Shown piece by piece: positions 35,707 through 44,950 of a DNA stretch of 64,000 nucleotides. A program made the translations under genes and the position numbers. Each line of letters starts with the position of its first letter. The stretch's first letter is position 1. Where the stretch lies: positions 124,001 to 188,000 of the forward strand of contig JANQRP010000002.1 in NCBI GenBank assembly GCA_028284495.1, read 5' to 3'. This stretch comes from Longimicrobiales bacterium (GTDB lineage Bacteria > Gemmatimonadota > Gemmatimonadetes > Longimicrobiales > Gaopeijiaceae). The notes beneath the pieces are model-generated. The model worked only from the letters and a program-made list of their open reading frames with translations, did no database searches and was not told the DNA's origin.

Positions 35707-35967
35707 ATGGCTGAACTCACCCTGACCGCCGACGACCTCCGCAGCGTGGAGGACGAGGCCGAAGCGCTCGTACTGGAGGCCGATCAGATCCTGGCCGTGA
35801 TCGACGGCGAAGAGGTCGACGTCTGCAAGGCCATCACCATGGTCCGCGACTTCCTCGACAAGGCCACCGGCGGCTTCGTGTGCAGCATCCCGCTCCTGAG
35901 AAAGCTGTGCGAGCCCGCGAAGAAGGCCGTCGACATCCTCGACCTGATCCTCAAGAAGTTCTGCTAA
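35707..35967 (+). CDS. Small Cys-containing protein of unknown family
   Basis: The 86-aa protein is not recognised. The first 37 residues are very acidic (LRSVEDEAEALVLEADQIL, IDGEEVD). The rest is an amphipathic, Lys/Leu/Ile-rich region with four Cys (about residues 40, 59, 68 and 86, the last residue being Cys): VCKAITMVRDFLDK, GGFVCSIPLLRKLCEPAKK, AVDILDLILKKFC. The acidic leader plus cationic Cys core resembles precursor peptides or saposin-like folds, but no modification enzyme or peptidase is adjacent. ATG 35707 has GGAG with 6-bp spacing, which supports that it is real. It converges with ADOP unit 3, 12 bp away. Confidence 0.65.
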   Translation: MAELTLTADDLRSVEDEAEALVLEADQILAVIDGEEVDVCKAITMVRDFLDKATGGFVCSIPLLRKLCEPAKKAVDILDLILKKFC

Positions 35968-35979
35968 TGGACGCGCCGG

Positions 35980-38571
35980 CTACTCGTCGGCCAACACGTC
36001 CACCGCCGACACGCGGACGACCCGCAGCAGCGGCAGCGCGCTCGCCAGGGCCGCCACGGTCGCGAGAATGAGCCCGACGGAGACCTGAAGGAGCGGAGAC
36101 GCGGGTGTCGTGTCGACGAAGAGGGTCGCCAGGGCCCGGCCCGACACGGCAGACATGAGGATCCCGAGCACTACGCCGGCGGCCACGACCCGCGCGATGC
36201 CCCCGAGTACATCCACCGTGACACGCCCCGCGGATCCGCCGAGCGCCCGACGAATCCCGACCTCCCGCAGGCGCACCGATACGGTCTCCGATGCCACGCC
36301 GAACACCCCGACCCCGGCGAGCAGCAGCGCCACGACGGCGAACGCACCCACCACCGACAGATTGAACCGCTCCGTAGCGACCGAGGCGCGAATCGTGTTC
36401 GCCAGCACGGCCGTCTCCCGGGGCACCACGGCAGGTTCGACGGCGTTGATGGCGGCCCACACGTCCGCGCCTACCGCGGACGCGGCGCTCTCCGTGCGCA
36501 CCAGGAGAAGCGATCCACCGAGCGGGACCTGGTCGAGGGGCAGATAGACCATGGGTCTCGCCGGCTCCCGGATCGCGGGCGATACGTCACCCACGACCCC
36601 GACGACGGTGCCCTCCGCCCAGTCGGTCTCGACGTTGGCGCCGAGCGGCTGGCCGCGTCCCGAAAGGAACGTTCGGACGAAGTACTCGTTCACGATCAGT
36701 TCGGGCTCCCGCTCGCCAGCTCGAGGTTCGAACCCCCTGCCGGCCCGGAGCGGCACGCCCGCCGTACGGAAGAAGCCGTCGGAGACGATGCGCGTCGTAG
36801 CGGTGAGTCCCTCGGTGCCCGACGGCGCCGCGCCGTCGACCTGAATCTCGACCGCGAGCCCGCGCTGCTCCGTGAGTGGGTGACTCGTGAATGCCGCGGC
36901 ACTCACCGTCGGAACGCGCCGGGTCCGCTCCAGAACGTCTCCGAAGAACGCGGCGAGCTCCTCTCCGGTGTCCCGACCTTCGACCTCGACCTCGAAGGCG
37001 ACGAGACCGTCCACTTCGAACCCCCGGTCGTAGCGGAGAGAGTCGCGCAGGGTGCCGGCGAGCGCGAGGGAAATCGCGACCAGCGCCGTCGAGACCGCCA
37101 CCTCGCTGACGACGAGTCCCGGTCCCGCGACTCCGCGCCGGCGACGTGTCGTGGTTCGACCTCCCGCAAGCCATCCCCGCAGGTCGACCGCCGCCGTCCT
37201 CAGTGCGGGGAGTACCCCGAACGCGATGCCGGAGACCACGGCGATCCCGAGCGTCGCGAGCACGATGCGCGCGTCGATGCGGACGGCCTCCGCGAGCGGC
37301 AGGTCGGGCGCGCTCGAGATCAGCCATCCCAGTACGATCTGACCGAACGGCAGCGCCATGAGGCCCGCAATGAGAGAGAGTACGACGCTCTCGACCATCC
37401 GCGATCTGGCCAGTCGCCAGCGACTCGCACCCAGCGCGGCCCGGATCGCCGTCTCGCGGTCGCCGGCCGCGCTGCGCACGAGCATCAGGTGGGATGCGTT
37501 CAGGCCGACCACGAGGAGCATGGCACCCACCGCCCCGAGGTACGCGAACACCGCCGCCTTCCGGCCTCCGATCATCGCAGCCTGGAGCGATCGCGCGCGG
37601 AGCGTCCAGTCGCTGCTCGCCTCGGGATCGGTCCGGGCGAGGTCGGCGGCGACCGCCGAGAGCTCCGTGGCGGCGGCGGACAGGCTCGCGCCCTCGACCA
37701 CGCGGGACACGACGTGGACCTCCCGGTCGTCGTCCTCGTCGCCCCCGGGCGACAACGGAACCCATAGGTCGGCGTCGTGGGGGTAGGCGTGCGCCGCCGA
37801 AAGCACCCCGAGCACCTCCCGCGGCCCCGACTCGAGATTCAGGGTCCCTCCGAGCACGTTCGGGTCGCGTCCGAAGCGGGAGGCCCACAGCGCCTCGCTC
37901 AGCATCGCGACGGGCGCCCCGGCGCGGATCTCCTCGCCGGTCGGCGCACGGCCGAGGATCGGGGAGACGCCGAGCAGCCCTGCCAGGTCGCCTCTCGACC
38001 GGACCACGACGACCGAGCGGGGGTCCCGGCCCTCGTCGTCGAGAAGCGTCCGCTGGACCACCGAGAACCCCACGGTGGCCTCGAGCGTCCTCGCGTCCGT
38101 GAGTGCGTCGACCTCCTGCCACGTGAGGTCGAACGACTCCGACGCGTCCTCGAGGCGCGTGGCCTGGATCCGTACCAGCGACTCGGGTCGAGAATACGGG
38201 AGGTCCCGAAGCAGGACCGTGTCCACGACGGCGAACACCGCCGTCCCGGCGCCGAGGGCCAGCGCAAGCAGCAGGACGAGAGAGGTCGTGCTCCACGGGT
38301 GACGCGCGAGCGCCCGTCTCGATTCGCGCACGTCGGCGCGGAGCCCCTCGGGCCCGATCAGGAGTCGGGCGAGGGCCGTCAGCGCGAGGCCGGCCACCTG
38401 AGCCGCGAGCCAGAGTCTGGCCACCGTCGGTCCGCGACGCTGCCGGAGGTCGCCCGCCTCCTCGATAAGGTCACCCAGGCGAGCGCGCCCGCTTCGGTTG
38501 TCGGGGAGCAGGCCCGCCGCGAGGGCGACCAGCAGGCCCCGCGACCCGGTCCCCCCCACCCCGGGGCTCAT
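35980..38571 (-). CDS. ADOP-type ABC transporter permease 3
   Basis: The 863-aa protein begins with a short helical region (RARLGDLIEEAGDLRQRRG) and a hydrophobic helix near 50-70, then follows the ADOP pattern: helix near 92-112 (LVLLLALALGAGTAVFAVVD), MacB-like domain, FtsX group (LMLVRSAAGDRETAIRAALG near 360), second periplasmic domain and terminal FtsX group (VSVRLREVGIRRALGG). The start ATG overlaps the PadR stop by 4 bp. No ATPase gene is linked and the cargo is unknown. Confidence 0.92.
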   Translation of the reverse strand: MSPGVGGTGSRGLLVALAAGLLPDNRSGRARLGDLIEEAGDLRQRRGPTVARLWLAAQVAGLALTALARLLIGPEGLRADVRESRRALARHPWSTTSLVLLLALALGAGTAVFAVVDTVLLRDLPYSRPESLVRIQATRLEDASESFDLTWQEVDALTDARTLEATVGFSVVQRTLLDDEGRDPRSVVVVRSRGDLAGLLGVSPILGRAPTGEEIRAGAPVAMLSEALWASRFGRDPNVLGGTLNLESGPREVLGVLSAAHAYPHDADLWVPLSPGGDEDDDREVHVVSRVVEGASLSAAATELSAVAADLARTDPEASSDWTLRARSLQAAMIGGRKAAVFAYLGAVGAMLLVVGLNASHLMLVRSAAGDRETAIRAALGASRWRLARSRMVESVVLSLIAGLMALPFGQIVLGWLISSAPDLPLAEAVRIDARIVLATLGIAVVSGIAFGVLPALRTAAVDLRGWLAGGRTTTRRRRGVAGPGLVVSEVAVSTALVAISLALAGTLRDSLRYDRGFEVDGLVAFEVEVEGRDTGEELAAFFGDVLERTRRVPTVSAAAFTSHPLTEQRGLAVEIQVDGAAPSGTEGLTATTRIVSDGFFRTAGVPLRAGRGFEPRAGEREPELIVNEYFVRTFLSGRGQPLGANVETDWAEGTVVGVVGDVSPAIREPARPMVYLPLDQVPLGGSLLLVRTESAASAVGADVWAAINAVEPAVVPRETAVLANTIRASVATERFNLSVVGAFAVVALLLAGVGVFGVASETVSVRLREVGIRRALGGSAGRVTVDVLGGIARVVAAGVVLGILMSAVSGRALATLFVDTTPASPLLQVSVGLILATVAALASALPLLRVVRVSAVDVLADE

Positions 38572-38900
38572 GACGACGCCTCCAGCACGTCCTCGAGACC
38601 CTCGGTCATCGAACGGAGCACGCGGTGCGAGCGCCGGAGCGCCTCCAGGCCGGAGACCGTCGGGGCGAAGAGCTTCAGCGGATGGCCCCCTCGTTCCGGG
38701 CCCGCGTCCGCAAACGTGGAGCGCACGAGACCCTTCGACTCGAGGCGGTCGAGCGTCCGGTACAGCGCGCCCCTCGACACCGCACGGCTCGTGACGTCCT
38801 CGATCATGCGTCTGATCGGAAGCGCGTACGCACCATCCCCGAGCCTCAGCGTGGCGAGCAGCACGATGCGCTCGAACTCCCCCAGCAAGTCTGTCGACAT
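38568..38900 (-). CDS. PadR-family transcriptional regulator (ADOP unit 3)
   Basis: The 110-aa protein has a PadR winged helix (LLGEFERIVLLATLRLGDGAY, VSRGALYRTLDRLESKGLV, GGHPLKLFAPTVSGLEAL). The ATG at 38900 follows a GGAGG/GGGGCGAG region. Its stop overlaps the permease start. A dyad at 38938-38956 in the promoter is the likely binding site. Confidence 0.92.
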   Translation of the reverse strand: MSTDLLGEFERIVLLATLRLGDGAYALPIRRMIEDVTSRAVSRGALYRTLDRLESKGLVRSTFADAGPERGGHPLKLFAPTVSGLEALRRSHRVLRSMTEGLEDVLEASS

Positions 38901-38937
38901 CTCGCCCCGCCCTCCTGTGGGCCCCGTCTCCAGCGGT

Positions 38938-38956
38938 GTGAATACAATGTATACAC
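38938..38956. promoter_or_regulatory. PadR operator candidate, GTG-N-ATACA-N-TGTAT-N-CAC
   Basis: GTGAATACAATGTATACAC is a 19-bp dyad with arms GTG-N-ATACA and TGTAT-N-CAC, 38 bp upstream of the PadR start. The ATAC/GTAT core fits known PadR operators. It is AT-rich compared with its surroundings. Confidence 0.65.
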
Positions 38957-39179
38957 CCTTCCGCACGAGCAACCCTTTTCGATCACGTGTCCTGCTCCGG
39001 GACTGCGGACGATTCCCCTGTCGACAGCGCCTCGCTCGAATCCGAGGTCCGGCAACGACGAACCGCCCGACCCCTCGCGTGAGCGCGGCTGGCCGGCGCG
39101 TTGCCCCCATCGCAGGGCGCGCCCATGTTCGACGGGCACCCGCAGCGATGCGCGCGCGTCGAACCCGTACCCGCCAGCG

Positions 39180-39518
39180 ATGTCCGACCAACCGCCTCCG
39201 GAGGGATCCGCCGAGACTCGCGACTCCGAGGACCTCGAGCGCCTCCGCGCCCGCCTGGTCGACATCGACCGGGACCTCGTCCGCCTCGTGGGCGAGCGGC
39301 TCGAGAGCGTGCTCGCGATCGGGCGCTACAAGGCCGAGCGGGACCTGCCGGTGCTGGACCCCGGGCAGGAGGCGAAGGTGATCCGCCGCGCGGCCGAGAT
39401 GGCGCGGGACGCCGGGGTCGACGAGGAGATGGTGCGCGACATCGTCTGGCGAATCATGGCGGCGGCACGGGATGCGCAGGAGGGGCGTTCCAGGTGGGGG
39501 CCGCCGAGCCCGGAGTAG
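39180..39518 (+). CDS. Chorismate mutase (AroQ class)
   Basis: The 112-aa protein converts chorismate to prephenate for Phe/Tyr synthesis. After a 17-residue acidic tail, it has the all-helical AroQ pattern: LERLRARLVDIDRDLVRLV, LAIGRYKAERDLPVLDPGQE (catalytic Lys and the D-P-x-R/Q-E loop), and the final helix EEMVRDIVWRIM. The conserved Arg in the first helix is present. The ATG at 39180 (MSDQPPP) is chosen; longer frames upstream are non-conserved. It is followed by an unrelated protease gene 120 bp away. Confidence 0.88.
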   Translation: MSDQPPPEGSAETRDSEDLERLRARLVDIDRDLVRLVGERLESVLAIGRYKAERDLPVLDPGQEAKVIRRAAEMARDAGVDEEMVRDIVWRIMAAARDAQEGRSRWGPPSPE

Positions 39519-39638
39519 CCGATTCGCGGCCGCGGAGTCGCCACTCCCCCATCCCACCGCTGGCGGCAGGCCGCGGCGGTCCGTACGCTCCGGAGGCCCG
39601 ACCGCGCCTGACACGCCTCCACTGCACCGAATCGACTC

Positions 39639-42600
39639 ATGCGCCTCGCCCGCCTCCTTCTCGCGCTCACCGCGACCCTCCTCGCGACCGCCCCGCTCGC
39701 CGCCCAGCAGGGGACGCGCCTCCTCCGCGATCCCGCGGTCGGGCCCGACCGCATCGCGTTCGTGCACGCCAACGACATCTGGACGGTCTCGCGGGACGGC
39801 GGCCAGGCGGTCCGGCTGACGAGCGACGAGGGCGGCGAGACCGCGCCGGCCTTCTCGCCGGACGGCTCGATGATCGCGTTCAGCGGCCAGTACGGCGGCA
39901 ACACCGACGTGTACGTGGTTCCGGCGGGGGGCGGTCAGCCCACACGGCTGACGTGGCACCCGGGCGCGGACGTGGTGCAGGGCTGGACGCCCGAGGGCGA
40001 GGTGCTCTTCCGGTCGGGTCGCGAGGGGCAGCCGACCAAGTCGACGAAGTTCTTCACGGTCTCGCCCGAGGGCGAGCTTCCGGAGGCGCTCGCGATCCCC
40101 CGCGCCGACAACGGCGAGATCTCCGAGGACGGCGCCTTCGTCGCCTATCAGGAGGTGGGCTTCTGGGATCCGGGCTGGCGGAACTACCGGGGCGGCCAGG
40201 CGCAGCCGATCTCGGTGGTCAGCATGTCGGACTACTCGCGGAGCTTCACCCCGTGGGAGGGCGAGCGGCATGTGGAGCCGGCGGTGATGGACGGCGTGGT
40301 CTACTACATCTCCGAACGCGACTGGGCCGGTAACGTGTGGTCGTGGGACCCCGCCACTGGCGAAGAGCGACAGCTCACGACGCACGCGGACTTCGACGTG
40401 ATGAGCCTGGGCGCCGGCTTCGGCACGGTCGTGTATGAGCAGGGCGGCTACCTGCACGAACTCGACCTGGCGACCGGTACCTCGAGCCAGATCGTGATCC
40501 AGGTGGCGGGCGACCAGAGCTGGGCCCGGACGCGCTGGGAGAGCGTCTCGCCTGCGCAGCTCCGTGACCCGCGGCTCTCGCCCACCGGCCAGCGCGCGCT
40601 CTTCGAGTACCGGGGCGACCTCTACACCGTGCCGAAGGAGGAGGGGAGCTGGCGGAACCTCACCCGCTCGCCGGGCGTGGCCGACCGGCACGCGGTGTGG
40701 TCGCCGGATGGGGCGCACATCGCGTGGTTCAGCGACGGGAACGCCGACGGCACCCCGAACCTCGACGGCGGGGACGGGGGCGGCGAGTACGGCCTCATGA
40801 TCGCGGAGCAGGACGGCTCGAACGCGCGCCGGATCGAGATCCCGGACGCGAGCTTCTACTTCGTCCCGACCTGGTCGCCGGACGGCTCGAAGCTCGCCTT
40901 CACCGACACGGACTATCGCGTGCTCGTGCTCGACCTCGACACCGAGGCGCTCACGCACGTCGACACCGACCGCTTCGCGCACCCCCAGCGGACCATGAAC
41001 CCGGTGTGGTCCCCCGACTCGCGGTGGGTGACCTACGCCAAGCGCCTCGACAATCAGCTCCGCGCCATCTTCGTGCACGACACGGAGACCGGCACCACGT
41101 CGCAGCTCACCGACGGAATGGCGGACGCGATCGACCCCGTCTTCGACGCCTCGGGCGACTACCTCTACTTCCTGGCGTCGACGAACTACGGCCTGAACAC
41201 CGGGTGGCTCGACATGTCGTCGTTCGATCATCCGACGTCGTACGCACTCTACGTGACGTTGCTGGCGGAAGGGACGCCGTCGCCCTTCCTGCCGACGAGC
41301 GACGAGGAGCCGGTGGACGACGAGGACGCGGGGGATGAGGAGGACGCGGAGGCGGACGCCGGGGAGGCGGGCGAGGAGGACGCCGACGACGAAGTCGTGA
41401 TCGATCTCGACGGCATCGAGCGGCGGATCCTCGGCGCGCCCGGCCTCGGCACGCGGAACTTCACCGGCCTCGTGCCCGGGCCCGAGGGCCACGTCTTCGT
41501 TACGGAGTCGCGCCCCGGCGAGGGCACGGTCCTCCTCCGGTATGCGCTCGACGACGCGGACGACACGGAGTTCGCGAGCGGCATCAACGGCGCGTGGAAC
41601 TCGGCGGACCGGAGCGCGCTCCTGATCCGCGACGGCGCGCAGTGGCGGATCGTGAACGCCGCGGGCGGGCCGCCCAGCGGCAACGCCGGCGCGCTCTCCT
41701 TCCAGGGCCTCCGCTACCAGGTCGATCCGCAGGCCGAGTGGAGCCAGATGCTCCGCGACGGGTGGCGATTCATGCGCGACTTCCTGTACGTCGACAACCA
41801 GCACGGCGCGCCGTGGGACGACGTGTGGAGCTGGTACAGCCCGTGGCTCGAGGACGTGAACCACCGCTCCGACTTCACGCACCTGCTCGACATGCTCTCC
41901 GCGGAGATCGCCGTGGGGCACTCCTACGTGGGCGGCGGCGACTTCCCCGACCTCGACGGCCCGGGCGTGGGGCTGCTCGGCGCGGACCTCGTCGAGGCGG
42001 ACGGCGGCGTCCGCATCGCGCGGATCTACACCGGCGAGTCCTGGAATCCGAACCTCGTCGGCCCGCTGGCTCACCCCGGCATGGACGTGGCCGAGGGTGA
42101 CTTCCTCGTGGCCATCGACGGCCGCCCACTCACGCCCGGCGCGAACCCGTACCAGCTGCTCGAGGGGACGTCGGGCCGGACCATCACGGTGAGCGTCAAT
42201 GACACGCCGTCGCTGGACGGCGCGCGCGACATCGCGGTGCGGCCCACCGGCAGCGAGGGGCAGCTCCGGCAGTGGGCCTGGGTCGCCGAGCGCCAGGCGA
42301 TGGTGGACGAGCTGAGCGACGGCCGGCTGGCCTACGTCTGGGTCCCGAACACCGGCCAGGGCGGCTACACCTACTTCAACCGGATGTACTTCGCGCAGCA
42401 GGACCGCGAAGGCGCCGTCATCGACGAGCGCAACAATGGCGGCGGCTCGGCCGCGGACTACATCGTGGACGTCCTGGACCGCGAGCTGTTCGGCTACTTC
42501 AACTCCAAGGCCGGCGACAAGAAGCCGTGGACGCAGCCCATGGCCGGGCTCTACGGACCCAAGGTGATGGTCATCAACGAGCGCGCCGGCTCGGGCGGCG

Positions 42601-42950
42601 ATCTGCTGCCCTTCCTCTTCCGCTTCCGCGGCGTCGGGCCGCTCGTTGGGACGAAGACGTGGGGCGGCCTGGTCGGGACCTGGGACACGCCGCCCCTCCT
42701 GGACGGCGGGAGCTTCGTGGCCCCGCGAGGCGGCTTCATCGACGCGGACGGCAACTGGGCCGTCGAGGCCGAGGGCGTCGCACCGGACATCGAGGTGCGG
42801 AACGACCCGGCCGCGGTCATCGCCGGCGGCGACCCGCAGCTCGAGGCCGCGATCGCGGAGGCGCTCCGGATGCTGGACACGCGAGTGGCGCCGCTCCAGA
42901 CGGAGCCCGCGCCGCCGGTGCGGTACCGGCGGCCGGGGGGCGGGAACTGA
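39639..42950 (+). CDS. Tricorn-like S41 protease with beta-propeller
   Basis: The 1103-aa secreted protein has a signal peptide (LLATAPLAAQ), WD40-like/TolB-type propeller repeats (WTVSRDGGQAVRLTSDEGG, APAFSPDGSMIAFSG, PTWSPDGSKLAFTDTDYRV), an acidic linker (about 545-585), a PDZ domain (about 795-850) and a C-terminal S41 peptidase core in which the nucleophile is the Ser of NERAGSGGD. Tricorn proteases degrade peptides released by other proteases. Here it is periplasmic or extracellular. The length matches bacterial tricorn homologues. Confidence 0.92.
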   Translation: MRLARLLLALTATLLATAPLAAQQGTRLLRDPAVGPDRIAFVHANDIWTVSRDGGQAVRLTSDEGGETAPAFSPDGSMIAFSGQYGGNTDVYVVPAGGGQPTRLTWHPGADVVQGWTPEGEVLFRSGREGQPTKSTKFFTVSPEGELPEALAIPRADNGEISEDGAFVAYQEVGFWDPGWRNYRGGQAQPISVVSMSDYSRSFTPWEGERHVEPAVMDGVVYYISERDWAGNVWSWDPATGEERQLTTHADFDVMSLGAGFGTVVYEQGGYLHELDLATGTSSQIVIQVAGDQSWARTRWESVSPAQLRDPRLSPTGQRALFEYRGDLYTVPKEEGSWRNLTRSPGVADRHAVWSPDGAHIAWFSDGNADGTPNLDGGDGGGEYGLMIAEQDGSNARRIEIPDASFYFVPTWSPDGSKLAFTDTDYRVLVLDLDTEALTHVDTDRFAHPQRTMNPVWSPDSRWVTYAKRLDNQLRAIFVHDTETGTTSQLTDGMADAIDPVFDASGDYLYFLASTNYGLNTGWLDMSSFDHPTSYALYVTLLAEGTPSPFLPTSDEEPVDDEDAGDEEDAEADAGEAGEEDADDEVVIDLDGIERRILGAPGLGTRNFTGLVPGPEGHVFVTESRPGEGTVLLRYALDDADDTEFASGINGAWNSADRSALLIRDGAQWRIVNAAGGPPSGNAGALSFQGLRYQVDPQAEWSQMLRDGWRFMRDFLYVDNQHGAPWDDVWSWYSPWLEDVNHRSDFTHLLDMLSAEIAVGHSYVGGGDFPDLDGPGVGLLGADLVEADGGVRIARIYTGESWNPNLVGPLAHPGMDVAEGDFLVAIDGRPLTPGANPYQLLEGTSGRTITVSVNDTPSLDGARDIAVRPTGSEGQLRQWAWVAERQAMVDELSDGRLAYVWVPNTGQGGYTYFNRMYFAQQDREGAVIDERNNGGGSAADYIVDVLDRELFGYFNSKAGDKKPWTQPMAGLYGPKVMVINERAGSGGDLLPFLFRFRGVGPLVGTKTWGGLVGTWDTPPLLDGGSFVAPRGGFIDADGNWAVEAEGVAPDIEVRNDPAAVIAGGDPQLEAAIAEALRMLDTRVAPLQTEPAPPVRYRRPGGGN

Positions 42951-42968
42951 CGGCCGGGGAGCGCTGGG

Positions 42969-43520
42969 TCAGTACCAGTTCACCCCGAGGCCCGCCTGGA
43001 AGAGCGTCGTGCTGCCACCGTCGAAACTCGAGTAGATGAAGTTTCCGAACGGCGTCAACGCGAACCGACCCCCGAACCCGATGTCGAAGCCCGCCCCGAG
43101 CGTGAGCGCGGTGCCGGTCTCCCCATCGCTGAAGGTCGCCCCGAACCCGGAGGCGTCGACTTCGATCCGGGCAAGTCCCGCCCCTCCCTTGAGATAGAAT
43201 CCGGACGTCGGGCTCGGGTAGACGTACGCCACGGCAGTGAGACTTCCTGACGTCACCGTCGCCTCAGCACCGAACTCACTCTCCGACTTCGTCCATCCGT
43301 TGGATTCGGCCCCGAGAAGGACCTTGTCGTTGAGGGCGCCGCCGAGCTTCAGGTATCCACTGAAGCCGGTCTCTCTCCCATCGCCGTCCTCGACGCCGAG
43401 CGAGCCGGCGCCGAGACCGAAGCCGATGAAGAAACCATCGCGTTCCGCCTGCGCGGCGGCCGAGGAGGGGAGGATCGCGAACAGGAGTGCCGCCGTCGTG
43501 ATGAGTCTGAACATCGTCAT
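42969..43520 (-). CDS. Outer-membrane beta-barrel-like protein
   Basis: The 183-aa protein has a signal peptide (LLFAILPSSAAAQ) and alternating Gly/aromatic strands of an OmpW/OmpA-like barrel (FFIGFGLGAGSLGV, GFYLKGGAGLARIEV), ending with NWY, a terminal aromatic as barrels often have. The ATG at 43520 (MTMFRLITT) is preceded by AGGAAC. It converges with the tricorn-like protease gene. No substrate can be assigned. Confidence 0.7.
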   Translation of the reverse strand: MTMFRLITTAALLFAILPSSAAAQAERDGFFIGFGLGAGSLGVEDGDGRETGFSGYLKLGGALNDKVLLGAESNGWTKSESEFGAEATVTSGSLTAVAYVYPSPTSGFYLKGGAGLARIEVDASGFGATFSDGETGTALTLGAGFDIGFGGRFALTPFGNFIYSSFDGGSTTLFQAGLGVNWY

Positions 43521-43673
43521 TGGTTCCTGATACGGGTTGATGCCGGCCATCGGGGCCCTGTGTAACGATACGCGGCCCTCCTCCCCGACAGCAAATCCGC
43601 CTTGAGGACAACCGCATGGACCGGCGGGGCACCCCGGTTGACGCCGGACGCGCCGCGCCCGAACGTCGCCCCC

Positions 43674-44684
43674 ATGACGACCCCCGACACGAACCGCGCC
43701 ACGGACCTGGCCACGAGCACGTCGCCGACGCCGTTCCCGCGCGACATCGAGGCCGCCGCCGCCCGCATCGAGGGCCGCGTGCGTCGGACGCCCATCCTCA
43801 GGGTCGAGGCCGAGGCGCTCGAACTTCCCCGTCCCGACGCGCTCGGAGGCACGCTCGAGGTCACCCTCAAGCTGGAGCACACCCAGGTCACCGGCTCCTT
43901 CAAGGTGCGCGGGGCGTTCAACAACATGCTCGGGCGCGACGTGCCCGAGGCCGGGGTCGTCGCGGCCTCGGGCGGAAATCACGGCGCGGCGGTCGCCCAT
44001 GCCGCGACAACGCTCGGCCACCGGTCGCGGATCTTCGTCCCGAAGGTCATCGCCAAGGAGGAGAAGCTCCGACGGATGCGCGACTTCGGCGGCGAGGTGG
44101 TCCTGACCGACGGCACGGTGGCGGACTGCATGGCTGAGTACGCGTCCGCCGCCGAGGAGAGCGGCGCGCTGGCGGTGCACCCCTACGACACCGAATGGAC
44201 GCTGGCCGGCGCGGGCACCGTGGCCCGCGAGTTCGAGGCGCAGACGGGCGGCATGGACACGATCCTGGTGGCCACCGGCGGCGGCGGGCTGATCGGCGGG
44301 ATCGCGGCGTGGTTCGGGGATCGCGTCAACGTCGTGTCCGTCGAGACCGAGGGGACGGACACGCTCGCGCGATCGTTCCGCGAGGGCCCGGACATCGACG
44401 TGCACGCGAGCGGCGTCGCCGCGGGATCGCTCGGCGGGCCGAGGCTCGGCGTCCTGTCGTGGGAGGTGATCCGCGAGCGGGTGAAGACGGCACTCGTGCT
44501 GACGGACGACGACGTCTACTCCGCCGCCCGGACGCTCTGGGAGGCGACCCGCCTCGTGGCCGAGCCGGGTGCCGCTGTGGCGCTCGCGGCGCTCACGTCG
44601 GGGGCATACGTGCCGGAGAAGGACGAGCGCGTCGGCGTGCTGCTCTGCGGGGGGAACGCGGACGTGGACTGGTTCGTCGACTGA
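43674..44684 (+). CDS. PLP-dependent threonine/serine dehydratase
   Basis: The 336-aa fold type II PLP enzyme deaminates Thr or Ser to a 2-oxo acid. The PLP lysine is in TGSFKVRGAFN, the substrate loop is ASGGNHGAAVAHAA, and the phosphate-binding GGGGLIGG follows. There is no C-terminal regulatory ACT domain, so it is a catabolic or serine-type enzyme rather than IlvA. An alternative is a racemase/threo-hydroxyaspartate dehydratase of the same fold. ATG 43674 (MTTPDTNRA) is chosen. Confidence 0.9.
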   Translation: MTTPDTNRATDLATSTSPTPFPRDIEAAAARIEGRVRRTPILRVEAEALELPRPDALGGTLEVTLKLEHTQVTGSFKVRGAFNNMLGRDVPEAGVVAASGGNHGAAVAHAATTLGHRSRIFVPKVIAKEEKLRRMRDFGGEVVLTDGTVADCMAEYASAAEESGALAVHPYDTEWTLAGAGTVAREFEAQTGGMDTILVATGGGGLIGGIAAWFGDRVNVVSVETEGTDTLARSFREGPDIDVHASGVAAGSLGGPRLGVLSWEVIRERVKTALVLTDDDVYSAARTLWEATRLVAEPGAAVALAALTSGAYVPEKDERVGVLLCGGNADVDWFVD

Positions 44685-44713
44685 AGCGGGAGGACGGTCG
44701 TAGGTGACCCGCC

Positions 44714-44950
44714 TCACTCGGCGAGCAGGTCGTCCACCTCCGCGAACACCTGGTCCGCGGGCACCGTCTTCACCGTGCCGCTGTCGAGGTCCTCCATACG
44801 ACGTCGGATCTCGGCGCGCCACGCAGACGCGATCTCCGCCTCGTCCTCCAGCGACTGAAGCAACGCCTCGACCAGCCGCGCGCGCTCGTCGCTCGGCAAC
44901 CTCCGAGCTTCGGCTTCCAGCCATTCGCGGCTCACCTGGCTCGGTTCCAT
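44714..44950 (-). CDS. Orphan antitoxin of the putative addiction module family
   Basis: The 78-aa protein matches the short Unstab_antitox (PF09720-type) pattern: EARRLPSDERARLVEALLQSL followed by AEIASAWRAEIRRRMEDLDSG and TVPADQVFAEVDDLL. Such antitoxins normally precede a RelE/ParE-type toxin gene. Downstream there are only 29 bp before the convergent dehydratase gene, so no toxin is present. It is a solitary antitoxin or a remnant. Confidence 0.82.
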   Translation of the reverse strand: MEPSQVSREWLEAEARRLPSDERARLVEALLQSLEDEAEIASAWRAEIRRRMEDLDSGTVKTVPADQVFAEVDDLLAE

